A stretch of 15,756 nt of DNA from an uncultured Clostridia bacterium (GCA_934277655.1 CAKQVC010000016.1:1-15756), one strand, 5' to 3'; shown: positions 1-6,497, counted from the first letter of the stretch. Program-made: numbers and translations. The notes: a model not told the origin generated them from the sequence alone.

Positions 1-294
1 ATCCGGACGCGTGCAACCTCTGCGCAGCGAGCGCTTTCCGAAGAAGAAAGATATCTGAACATGCAGGGCGTTTTTATGGTGCCGGAGCATAATAGAAAGA
101 GACTGCAGGGTAAGAACGTGATTTTAATTGATGATGTCTACACAACCGGGGCAACGGCAAATCAATGTGCACAGGCACTGAAAGAGGCAGGGGCAAGCGA
201 AGTGCATCTCCTGGCTCTGGCGACCGGCAATGATTTTGCCGGAGGATATTTTGCGGATGAGCAGGATCAGGTCTATCGGCATCCTATATCATGA
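1..294 (+). CDS. comFC: ComF family phosphoribosyltransferase-like protein, C-terminal part (5' truncated)
   Basis: The open frame enters from the window edge and ends at TGA 292-294, giving about 97 C-terminal residues. It begins with the ComF signature R-x-T-x-x-Q-x-x-L-(x)n-R-x-x-N-x-x-G-x-F (codons 1-75), followed by the PRPP-binding loop of type I phosphoribosyltransferases, VILIDDVYTTGAT (about residues 40-52). ComFC/ComF proteins are needed for uptake or processing of transforming DNA in naturally competent bacteria; their exact enzymatic activity is less settled. In Bacillota comFC often lies beside raiA/hpf and, in many species, a raiA-motif RNA lies between them. Here the gene is followed by such an RNA-like region. 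The start and the upstream comFA/recD-like partners are outside the window. The family call is firm; whether this organism is competent cannot be told. Confidence 0.9.
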   Translation: MRTRATSAQRALSEEERYLNMQGVFMVPEHNRKRLQGKNVILIDDVYTTGATANQCAQALKEAGASEVHLLALATGNDFAGGYFADEQDQVYRHPIS

Positions 295-322
295 TTTTTT
301 ACGATCTTTTTTTGGGATTGCT

Positions 323-354
323 ATTGTAATTTACGTTCAGCTTATTATTACAAT
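323..354. repeat. AT-rich inverted repeat upstream of the RNA promoter
   Basis: ATTGTAAT (323-330) and ATTACAAT (347-354) are perfect 8-base inverted arms separated by 16 bases. The heptamer AATTTAC also occurs directly repeated (328-334 and 352-358). The element ends 28 bases upstream of the -35 box at 383. It could be a regulator-binding site for the downstream RNA or a weak 3' hairpin of comFC. It lacks a GC stem and U-tract, so it is not a convincing terminator. Confidence 0.35.
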
Positions 355-382
355 TTACAATAAAAAAAACGAGAAGAAACTC

Positions 383-411
383 TTGAAACTTTTTCTCCAA
401 AAAGGTAAAAT
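383..411 (+). promoter_or_regulatory. Sigma-A-type promoter of the structured RNA
   Basis: TTGAAA (383-388) and TAAAAT (406-411) are separated by exactly 17 bases, close to the consensus housekeeping promoter. The predicted start (about 417-419) coincides with the first base of the first long stem of the RNA at 419. This argues that the RNA is an independent transcript with almost no 5' leader rather than part of the comFC message. Confidence 0.75.
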
Positions 412-417
412 AGATGG

Positions 418-760
418 AGCTGTCCCGGGTCTGTGGTTGCAAGTCCAGGCCAGGTGCGGGCAAAAGGATCCACGTAAGCCGTGAGCAGGAGATCTCGCGG
501 TGATCATGGCGTACCTTAGAAGTAAGTCCTCCGGAAACCGGATAAAGGCAAGTGTGGGGTCAAAGACCAGGTCAGCCGGGCCAGCAGAATAAATCGTCCA
601 TATATGACATCAAGCGTATAAACAGAGGCAGAGCATAACTGTGCATATGTCAGCCGATAAGAACGAAGAATCGGACGGACGCATAATTAAGAAATATCAA
701 TTTCATAAACAATGAAGACAAACAGGATACAATCGCAAATGCAGTGGTTGTATTTTTTTT
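418..760 (+). ncRNA. Large structured noncoding RNA, probable raiA-motif RNA
   Basis: No credible protein gene lies here, but helices are dense. The 5' domain is closed by 419-428 pairing with 576-585 (9 of 10 pairs). It contains 432-436/470-474 with 437-440/460-463 inside, a 7-bp hairpin 479-485/494-500, a GAAG-loop hairpin 515-518/523-526, 530-534/538-542 with an AAA loop, and 558-561/565-568. The 3' domain is closed by 595-599/677-681 and holds 605-610/647-652 and the hairpin 654-658/670-674. A strong promoter precedes it and an intrinsic terminator follows, so the transcript would be about 340 nt with a folded core of about 265 nt. The raiA-motif RNA is known to sit between comFC and raiA in many Bacillota and Actinomycetota, and in Clostridium acetobutylicum its loss impairs sporulation and aggregation. 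The identification here rests on position, size and fold, not on a covariance-model hit. It does not resemble 6S RNA, tmRNA or RNase P RNA. There is no raiA gene downstream. Confidence 0.65.
727..760 (+). terminator. Intrinsic terminator of the structured RNA
   Basis: ATACAATC (727-734) pairs with GGTTGTAT (746-753) as an 8-bp stem with one U-G pair, followed by a run of eight T ending at 760. It lies about 45 bases past the folded core and would end the RNA transcript. Confidence 0.7.
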
Positions 761-845
761 CGGTAAATGAAACCATCCCCCACCCAAGTAAAACCAGCCA
801 GAAAGCGACTTTTAGCACGCAGCTAAGGGATAATATCACATAACG

Positions 846-884
846 AAAAAGAGCAGGTAAGGATTCCCTCCCCCTGCTCTTTTT
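846..884. terminator. Bidirectional terminator downstream of deoD
   Basis: AAAAAGAGCAGG (846-857) and CCTGCTCTTTTT (873-884) form a perfect 12-base stem with T-runs on both strands. On the minus strand it ends the deoD transcript 37 bases past the stop codon. On the plus strand it is a second barrier for read-through from the RNA. The bases between 761 and 845 show nothing recognisable. Confidence 0.85.
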
Positions 885-921
885 CAATATCTAGAACAAG
901 AAAAATCAGAAAAGCGAAATT

Positions 922-1623
922 CTAGAGCACTGCTGTTTCCAATGCCAGCTTCATCATATTCGTGAAAGAATTCTGCCGTTCCTCAACCGTACTCTTGGCT
1001 CCGGTGACAAAGTTATCGCTGATCGTTATCATGGAAAGAGCGTTGACGTGGTTATACGCTGCATTGGTATAAAGGGCTGCCGTTTCCATTTCAACTGCCT
1101 GTACGCCCATCTTCGCCCATTTTTTCCACCAGTCGCCGAATTCATAGAAAACGTCGCAGGTTACTACATTTCCTGCCTTGAACGGAATACCCGTTTCCTG
1201 GCTCGCCTGCAATGCCTTTTTCATGAGATCCCAGCTGGCTGACGGGCTGAACTGTCCGTTCAGGTCAAATGCGTGCTGATAGTTGGAATCTGTGGAAGCT
1301 GCCATGGCAACGAAAACATCGCCCAGGGCAAGATCTTCTGTAAATGCACCGGCAGTACCGATACGGATCAGATTCTGGACCTGATATTCTGTGATCAGCT
1401 CCCAGGAGTAGATCCCCATGGACGGCATACCCATGCCTGTTCCCTGTACAGAAACAGGAACGCCTTTATATGTTCCGGTAAAGCCGTACATATTGCGGAT
1501 TTCCGAATATTGCTTCGGACTTTCTAAAAAATTCTCTGCAATAAATTTTGCTCTCAAAGGATCTCCGGGGAGCAGAACGGTTTCTGCAATCTGTCCTTTG
1601 GATGCGCCAATGTGTAATGACAT
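922..1623 (-). CDS. deoD: Purine nucleoside phosphorylase, DeoD type
   Basis: This 233-residue cytoplasmic enzyme of nucleoside salvage cleaves purine (deoxy)ribonucleosides with phosphate to the free base and (deoxy)ribose 1-phosphate. It is near full family length (E. coli DeoD has 239). The N-terminal LHIGA carries the His that, in the hexameric family, reaches the neighbouring active site. LPGDPLRAKFIAE (residues 18-30) contributes to the phosphate site. VEMETA (177-182) holds the ribose-binding Met-Glu. ISDN (201-204) has the catalytic Asp203 equivalent, followed by EERQNSF (214-220) with the catalytic Arg. The start is supported by GAAAGGAA about eight bases upstream. It lies 41 bases downstream of the MurF-like gene on the same strand with no terminator between, so cotranscription is likely; I see no convincing separate promoter. 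A strong terminator follows. Confidence in the family is high. Confidence 0.95.
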   Translation of the reverse strand: MSLHIGASKGQIAETVLLPGDPLRAKFIAENFLESPKQYSEIRNMYGFTGTYKGVPVSVQGTGMGMPSMGIYSWELITEYQVQNLIRIGTAGAFTEDLALGDVFVAMAASTDSNYQHAFDLNGQFSPSASWDLMKKALQASQETGIPFKAGNVVTCDVFYEFGDWWKKWAKMGVQAVEMETAALYTNAAYNHVNALSMITISDNFVTGAKSTVEERQNSFTNMMKLALETAVL

Positions 1624-1664
1624 ATCGATAAATTCCTTTCAAAATTCAATTTTTTATAGAACGC

Positions 1665-3764
1665 TTATTTATATTTTAACACAGCTTGAGGGCTGTTTTC
1701 CAGCAATTTTTCTCCCAACTGGTCGGTAGTTTCTGTAAGAAGAACTTCCTGCAGATCCGGGCAGTCAGCGAAAGCTTCGTCCCCGATTGAAAGCAGGCTG
1801 GCTGGACCTTCGAAATGAGTCAGACCGGAACCCTTGAATGCGCCGTCACGGATCCGGACAATGGTTTCAGGCAGGATAACTTCCTTGACGAAAGTCTTTT
1901 CACGGAATGCGGTTTTGCCGATTTTTTCAACAGGCAGATTTTTCGTTACTTCTACTTCATGCAACTCGTCTGTTACTGTCGCTTCAATGTGAGACGGAAC
2001 AGTAACATGCTCATCTGTACCCAAATAGGTCTTTATGGATGCACTGTTTTCAAAAATATAGTATTCGAAGTCGCCCTTGATAACAAGATCAAATTGTTTA
2101 TGGCCGATGGCAGAGCTTTCGTTGAAATCCGTACCGAAGAGTTTATCCATGGTCGCACCCAGGTTGACAGCATGGGAGGCTTTGAACAGAACCAGATCTC
2201 CGGGGGATGCAGCAGCCTTTAAGGCAGCTTCCATCTCTGAGCGGTCTTCGTAATAAACAGCATGAACTCCTGCTTTTAAGGCTTCTTCCACCGCATACTT
2301 CATATTGATGCCGTAGCCGATAAAAAGATCAGACTGGTGTGCAGCAACTTCCTGACCAATCTGGCGATGGGTTTCTTCTGCAAGATCGCCCAGAGAGGTT
2401 ACGTCGCCGAGCACCAGAATCTTTTGATTTCCGTCAGGAACCTGCAGTTCGTCTACAACCTTTAAGGTGTTCCGGACAGCAACCAGAGAGGAGTTGTAAC
2501 AGTCAGCGAAAATACGATACTTCCCGGCTTGGACGATATTTTGACGCATTCCGGATGCACGATAAGTTTCCAGTCCTTCCAGAATCTCTTCCGGCTTGAT
2601 TTTTAATGCGCGTCCTACAGAAAAGGCAACGACTGCATTGAGAACGTTATGCTCGCCGAGCGTGTGGATCCGGGCAGGAAAGCGTTGAGGCTGGCTGCCG
2701 GCAGAAACTGCTTCCGTATCAGTCGGCATATTTTCGCAGATTGTAAAACGATAACCATCATCATCACGCACAATGTCTGCGGCATAATACATGGCAGACG
2801 GGTCTTTCAGGCTGTAAGTAATCGTTTTCTGCGTAAACGGATGCCCCATCAGCACCGGATCATCATAGTTGATGAAAGCAAGACCATCCGGCTTACCGAA
2901 GGTAGAAAGAGACAGCTTATCTTCTTTAATGGCTTCTGCACTGCCGTAGCTTTCAATGTGTGAGTGTCCGATATTGGTATAGACCGCCATATCCACTTCC
3001 AACTGACGGGCAGAGTACTCAATGGTGCGAGGCACGAAAGCACCGACTTCCTGCAGGTAGACATTGGTGGTCCGTCTCAGACTCTGGATATTCCGGGTAA
3101 TGGAGTACATGGAATTGTTATTCCCCTTGGAAATGATCGGGCGTTTATAATGATGCCGAAGGACAGCTTCAATCATTTCTTTTGTCGAAGTTTTGCCCAC
3201 TGAACCGGTAACCGAAATGACTTTTGCCTTGTGGATGGAGCGGATATAGTGGGAAGCCCGGATATATGCCTCGATGATAACGCTCCTTCCGTCCTCTGTT
3301 TTTTCATCGATAACGATGCTGTTTTCAGCATCACATGGGACGCTGGAAATAATACAGAGACAGTGGCTGTCTACAGCCTTTTGAAGTGCGGCGAGAGGAT
3401 CACCGACCGAAAGAGGTGCTTTCTCCCAGAACAGGAAGACGGAGTCTTCCGTCAGACGTCGCGGGTCAGCCGTGAAATCGCTGATTACGTGATCTTTTTT
3501 GTCACTGAATTTATCAGGGAAAGGCAGCCCTGCGATCTCGAAGAAACGAGAAAGTGTCAGCGTTCTTTTCTCTTTATATGCCGCAATCGCAGCTTCTTTG
3601 GCAGCCTGTTTAGCAGCTGCTTTTTCCTCTTCTGTCATGGTAGCAGCGGTATCGGCACTTGTCTGACCGGAAGCTTTTTTATCCGGCTTCCCCGGGGAAG
3701 CCGGTGTTGCAGCGGATTTTAATGGGTCTTTTGGGTCCTTCTTCTTAAATAGTTTTGAAAACAT
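1665..3764 (-). CDS. MurF-like Mur ligase fused to a C-terminal leucine-rich-repeat-like domain
   Basis: This is a 699-residue protein; canonical MurF (UDP-MurNAc-tripeptide:D-Ala-D-Ala ligase, cytoplasmic peptidoglycan synthesis) is about 450. From the N-terminus I see a Lys/Ala-rich, probably helical or disordered stretch (1-65), a substrate-domain-like region (66-180), the ATP loop TGSVGKTST (186-194), NIGHSHIESYGS (264-275) with a Lys at 283 in the position of the carbamylated Lys, and a C-terminal ligase domain to about 544. In that last domain ADCYNSSL (420-427) stands where MurF has D-x-Y-N-A-N-P. Residues 559-699 resemble BspA/LRR_5 repeats (LPETIVRIRDGAFKGSGL, ASLLSIGDEAFADCPDL). I chose ATG 3764 because GGGAGAAG precedes it. 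The in-frame ATG at 3872 would translate through the rpsT terminator and is rejected. The gene lies between rpsT and deoD. It is either a paralogue with altered substrate or this organism's MurF with an added tail. The Mur-ligase fold is certain; the exact substrate is not. Confidence 0.85.
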   Translation of the reverse strand: MFSKLFKKKDPKDPLKSAATPASPGKPDKKASGQTSADTAATMTEEEKAAAKQAAKEAAIAAYKEKRTLTLSRFFEIAGLPFPDKFSDKKDHVISDFTADPRRLTEDSVFLFWEKAPLSVGDPLAALQKAVDSHCLCIISSVPCDAENSIVIDEKTEDGRSVIIEAYIRASHYIRSIHKAKVISVTGSVGKTSTKEMIEAVLRHHYKRPIISKGNNNSMYSITRNIQSLRRTTNVYLQEVGAFVPRTIEYSARQLEVDMAVYTNIGHSHIESYGSAEAIKEDKLSLSTFGKPDGLAFINYDDPVLMGHPFTQKTITYSLKDPSAMYYAADIVRDDDGYRFTICENMPTDTEAVSAGSQPQRFPARIHTLGEHNVLNAVVAFSVGRALKIKPEEILEGLETYRASGMRQNIVQAGKYRIFADCYNSSLVAVRNTLKVVDELQVPDGNQKILVLGDVTSLGDLAEETHRQIGQEVAAHQSDLFIGYGINMKYAVEEALKAGVHAVYYEDRSEMEAALKAAASPGDLVLFKASHAVNLGATMDKLFGTDFNESSAIGHKQFDLVIKGDFEYYIFENSASIKTYLGTDEHVTVPSHIEATVTDELHEVEVTKNLPVEKIGKTAFREKTFVKEVILPETIVRIRDGAFKGSGLTHFEGPASLLSIGDEAFADCPDLQEVLLTETTDQLGEKLLENSPQAVLKYK

Positions 3765-3803
3765 ACTTTCTTCTCCCTTTTTCACTGAAAGATTTTCTTT
3801 CTT

Positions 3804-3839
3804 AAGAAAAAACCCATGGGAGACACATCCATGGGTTTT
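3804..3839 (-). terminator. Intrinsic terminator of rpsT
   Basis: AAAACCCATGG (3809-3819) pairs perfectly with CCATGGGTTTT (3829-3839). Read on the minus strand the stem is followed by a T-rich tail. It lies 52 bases past the rpsT stop and 40 bases before the MurF-like start, so the downstream genes depend on read-through or on a promoter I cannot identify. Confidence 0.85.
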
Positions 3840-3891
3840 CGATTGCTCATGCTGTGCATTTAACTTATGCACGGGTGGGGACGGGTGAGAC

Positions 3892-4164
3892 TTATTTTGC
3901 AGCTTTTGCAGCGTTGAATCTTTTAGTCAGTCTGGAAACTTTTCTGGAAGCAGCGTGCTTGGAAATAGTTCCCTTTGCAGCAGCCTGCATCAGTTTCTTT
4001 TCTGCAAGTCTTAACTTTTCCTGTGCCAGGTCGAAGTTTCCTTCAGCCATTGCAGCGTCGAAGTTTTTCAGAACAGTTTTAAGATGATTCTTAATTCTTC
4101 TGTTTCTTGCAGTTTTCTTGTCGATGACTCTGATTCTTTTCTTTGCGGATTTGATGTTTGCCAT
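3892..4164 (-). CDS. rpsT: 30S ribosomal protein S20
   Basis: This is a 90-residue, Lys/Arg/Ala-rich helical protein that binds 16S rRNA early in assembly of the small subunit. The N-terminus MANIKSAKKRIR is the family hallmark, and the rest (TARNRRIKNHLKTVLKNF, then a helix ending in AASRKVSRLTKRFNAAKAAK) matches S20 throughout. The start at 4164 is fixed by GGGGTGA about eight bases upstream and by the conserved MANIKSA; an in-frame ATG at 4242 is upstream of any plausible ribosome binding site and is rejected. It has its own sigma-A-type promoter (4248-4276) with a leader of about 77 bases, and its own terminator. It is divergent from gpr, the same neighbourhood as in Bacillus. Confidence 0.97.
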   Translation of the reverse strand: MANIKSAKKRIRVIDKKTARNRRIKNHLKTVLKNFDAAMAEGNFDLAQEKLRLAEKKLMQAAAKGTISKHAASRKVSRLTKRFNAAKAAK

Positions 4165-4199
4165 GTGTTTTTCACCCCACTTTATTAAAATTTTCATGC

Positions 4200-4227
4200 G
4201 TTTCGAACTGTTTATCAGCCGAAACAG
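4200..4227 (-). promoter_or_regulatory. Possible rpsT leader structure with two exclusive stems
   Basis: Within the predicted rpsT leader, 4200-4205 can pair with 4220-4225 (GTTTCG/CGAAAC) and 4208-4213 can pair with 4222-4227 (CTGTTT/AAACAG). The two 6-bp stems share bases 4222-4225 and cannot form together. S20 synthesis is autoregulated at translation in E. coli, so a leader control is plausible, but this structure is only suggested by complementarity. Confidence 0.3.
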
Positions 4228-4247
4228 GACATAAATTCGCAATATGA

Positions 4248-4276
4248 ATTATATATGAATAAAGCCGCAATTGCAA
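4248..4276 (-). promoter_or_regulatory. Sigma-A-type promoter of rpsT
   Basis: Read on the minus strand, TTGCAA (4276-4271) and a perfect TATAAT (4253-4248) are separated by exactly 17 bases. Transcription would start near 4241. The element lies in the divergent rpsT-gpr gap, so any gpr promoter must overlap or flank it. Confidence 0.8.
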
Positions 4277-4338
4277 GGGAAAAATAGAAAAAAATCAAAA
4301 TTTAAGCGAGTTATTATATAAATAGGAAGGAAACAGAC

Positions 4339-5316
4339 ATGAACTATAGAACGGACCTTGCTGTTGAGATGGAAGAACTCCTGGAGAAAGCCAGAAAAGC
4401 GGCGAAGATGCGGGAAGGCGAAACCAGTGGAACGGCGAACCCTCAAGGCTATATCCGAAAACAGTCTCAGCCGGACGAAAATATTTCGGTCATATCGATA
4501 GAGATTACAGATGAAACAGGAGAGAAACTCTTCGCAAAATCCAAAGGTCACTATGTTACGGTAGAAATCAAGGGGATTTTGGAAGAAAAAGACCATATCA
4601 AACAGCGAGCAGCAAGAGTGATCGCAGAGGAACTGAAAAAATTTATTCCATTTCATTATTATCTGAAGGTTCTGGTGGTGGGACTCGGAAACGAAAAAGT
4701 AACGCCGGACAGCCTTGGACCACACACGGTTGACAAAGTGAAAATAACCAGGCATCTATTTTCCATATTCGAATGTGACGGCGACTGGGAAATGGCGAAC
4801 GTGAGTGGATTTAATCCTTCGGTAACAGGTGTGACAGGCATGGAAACTGCGGAACTGATCGAAAAGGCAGTTTCCCTGACAAAGCCGGAGGTTGTCATCG
4901 TCATTGATGCACTGGCAGCAAAGAGCATTGCGAGGATCAGCACAACCGTTCAGATCTGCGATACAGGAATTGAACCGGGAGCAGGAATGGGAAACCGCCG
5001 CAAGGCGATCAATGAGAAGAGCCTGGGATGCAAGGTTATTGCAATTGGTGTTCCAACCGTCATTGATGCGAGGACTCTGATCCTGGATGCGGCAGACCGG
5101 ATAAAGGAAGAACACAGACATCAAGAAGAAAATGGAGCCGAAAGATTTTGTGCGGCAGCCGAGGACTGTCTGGAGGACTGTTTAGAGAGCTATTTAAGAG
5201 AAGAAAATTTTGGCATGATCGTTACTTCCACAGACATTGACCAGATCATCAAGGACTTTGCGGACATTCTTTCAGATGCTATAAATATTACACTCCATCC
5301 AGGCATATACTCTTAA
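4339..5316 (+). CDS. gpr: Germination protease (spore protease GPR)
   Basis: This 325-residue protease degrades small acid-soluble DNA-binding proteins when the spore germinates. It is made in the forespore as a zymogen that cuts its own N-terminus. The RTDLAVE signature (residues 4-10) holds the self-cleavage site. GLGNEKVTPDSLGP (115-128, Asp124) and VIDALAA (188-194, Asp190) are the conserved acidic active-site blocks. STTVQICDTGIEPGAGMGNRRK and VIAIGVPTVIDA are further hallmarks. AGGAAGG at 4324-4330 and an upstream in-frame stop at 4303 with no other start codon between fix the start. By analogy with Bacillus, cleavage after Asp6 would leave a propeptide of only six residues. It is followed 30 bases later by spoIIP, as in Bacillus. 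A sigma-G or sigma-F promoter is expected, but I find no clear match in the A/T-rich gap. Confidence 0.96.
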   Translation: MNYRTDLAVEMEELLEKARKAAKMREGETSGTANPQGYIRKQSQPDENISVISIEITDETGEKLFAKSKGHYVTVEIKGILEEKDHIKQRAARVIAEELKKFIPFHYYLKVLVVGLGNEKVTPDSLGPHTVDKVKITRHLFSIFECDGDWEMANVSGFNPSVTGVTGMETAELIEKAVSLTKPEVVIVIDALAAKSIARISTTVQICDTGIEPGAGMGNRRKAINEKSLGCKVIAIGVPTVIDARTLILDAADRIKEEHRHQEENGAERFCAAAEDCLEDCLESYLREENFGMIVTSTDIDQIIKDFADILSDAINITLHPGIYS

Positions 5317-5346
5317 AGTATAGAAGAAGGAAATGGAGAGAGGACG

Positions 5347-6375
5347 ATGAAAAGAGGTTTTGTGATGGTGCTCCTGTGCGTGTACGTGACGAGTACTGTG
5401 CTTTTTTGTGATATGAAATTTCAGGAAGGAAGCGGTTTTTTTAATGGCGCGCTCGGATATTCCGGAAGGGGTGGAAAGCTGAGCTCGTCGGAACTAGGGG
5501 CTTTATGCATTTCATCCGCATATCCGGAACTGGAATTTGAGGTAGCAGATTCAAGGGACAACGAGGCGCAGGGAGAGCAGGCAGGGGGAGCTGACCAGAA
5601 TCCGACAAGTGCAGATACCAGTGGTGCAGCAGACGGCAAGGATGAGAACAGAAAAGCGCAGGCAGCAGGTAAAGTGGCAGGAAAGGACAGCAGTTCATCA
5701 AAGAAAGGCAATGGGAAGGACAGCACGAAAGTTGTCACCAGTAAAAGTTCTGATACTGAAACCGTGATCTTTGGCAAGGATCCTGCGGTTCTCATCGTAC
5801 ATACCCATGCAACAGAGTCTTATCTTCCATCATCGGGCGGAAATTATCATAAAAAAGCTAAGGAAAATACAGTTCGAGATGTCGGAGATGTTCTGGCAGA
5901 AGCCCTGGAAGAGGAAGGCATCGGTGTGGTGCATGATCAGACCCTTCATGATGACCCATCCTATAATTTGTCCTATAACCGTTCTTACGAGACAACAGAA
6001 AAGCTTCTAAAAAAATATCCTTCCATCGTGTGCGTTATCGACCTGCATCGAGATGCCATTGCGGCGGAAGTTCCGGCAGCGACGGTAGCAGTAAATGGGA
6101 AAACCTGTGCGAAATATTCTTACGTGGTCAGCAACGCAGTAGAGACATATCAGAAAAATCTGAAATTCATCCGTGCCATGAACGAAAATGCATCGAAAGA
6201 TTACAGTGGATTTACAGGAAAGGTTCTTGAACGGGGGTATCGCTATAATCAGGGATTGTCATCAAAATATATGTTGCTGGAAATCGGCTATAACCGAAAC
6301 GATATTACGGAGTGCAGAAACACGGCAGCTATTGTCGGGAAAGTTCTGGCTAAGACGCTGAAACAGGGGGCTTAG
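5347..6375 (+). CDS. spoIIP: Stage II sporulation protein P (engulfment peptidoglycan hydrolase)
   Basis: This 342-residue protein belongs to the SpoIID-SpoIIM-SpoIIP machine that removes septal peptidoglycan and drives engulfment; in Bacillus SpoIIP has amidase and endopeptidase activity. A single hydrophobic N-terminal segment (about residues 4-21) would anchor it in the membrane. A Gly/Ser/Lys/Asp-rich linker (about 65-135) follows. The catalytic domain shows VHTHATESYLP (151-161, zinc-ligand-type His), VIDLHRDA (230-237) and LLEIGYNRN (310-318, conserved Glu). The start has a good AGAGAGG ribosome binding site. It lies directly after gpr and they probably share a transcript. It is within the family's usual length range. 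Confidence 0.95.
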   Translation: MKRGFVMVLLCVYVTSTVLFCDMKFQEGSGFFNGALGYSGRGGKLSSSELGALCISSAYPELEFEVADSRDNEAQGEQAGGADQNPTSADTSGAADGKDENRKAQAAGKVAGKDSSSSKKGNGKDSTKVVTSKSSDTETVIFGKDPAVLIVHTHATESYLPSSGGNYHKKAKENTVRDVGDVLAEALEEEGIGVVHDQTLHDDPSYNLSYNRSYETTEKLLKKYPSIVCVIDLHRDAIAAEVPAATVAVNGKTCAKYSYVVSNAVETYQKNLKFIRAMNENASKDYSGFTGKVLERGYRYNQGLSSKYMLLEIGYNRNDITECRNTAAIVGKVLAKTLKQGA

Positions 6376-6378
6376 AGC

Positions 6379-6399
6379 TTTTCCTGCTGAGCGGGAAAA
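6379..6399 (+). other. Stem-loop after spoIIP
   Basis: TTTTCCTGC (6379-6387) pairs with GCGGGAAAA (6391-6399), nine pairs including one U-G, with a three-base loop, starting four bases after the spoIIP stop. No T-run follows, so it is more likely an mRNA 3'-end stabiliser or attenuator than a full terminator. Confidence 0.45.
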
Positions 6400-6497
6400 C
6401 AGATACGACAGGCGCAAATATAAAAAAGCAGATATGATGGAGGGAAACATAAGGCAGCAGATCAATACATAAAAAGGTATGAAGAGGCGGGAAAACT

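Noticed and set aside
230..484. 84-codon open frame overlapping the comFC end and the RNA promoter
   Set aside because: It overlaps a clear gene, the promoter and the first RNA helices, has no ribosome binding site, and the encoded sequence has no family character.
418..690. 6S RNA, tmRNA or RNase P RNA as the identity of the structured RNA
   Set aside because: No tmRNA tag frame or tRNA-like ends, no RNase P conserved core, and no single long interrupted helix with a central bubble as in 6S RNA. Position beside comFC fits the raiA motif better.
687..887. 66-codon open frame on the minus strand
   Set aside because: It runs through two terminators and has no ribosome binding site or recognisable protein features.
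1620..1700. Separate promoter for deoD
   Set aside because: The AT-rich gap offers TATAAA-like -10 matches but no acceptable -35 at the right spacing.
3765..3872. Longer N-terminus for the MurF-like protein starting at 3872
   Set aside because: The extension is read through the rpsT terminator hairpin, and a good ribosome binding site lies before ATG 3764.
4165..4242. Longer S20 start at 4242
   Set aside because: It would begin at the predicted transcription start, and the conserved MANIKSAKK start at 4164 has its own ribosome binding site.
4243..4338. Sigma-G or sigma-F promoter for gpr
   Set aside because: TGAATA at 4256 and CAAAATTTA at 4296 were considered, but no pair had both acceptable sequence and spacing.
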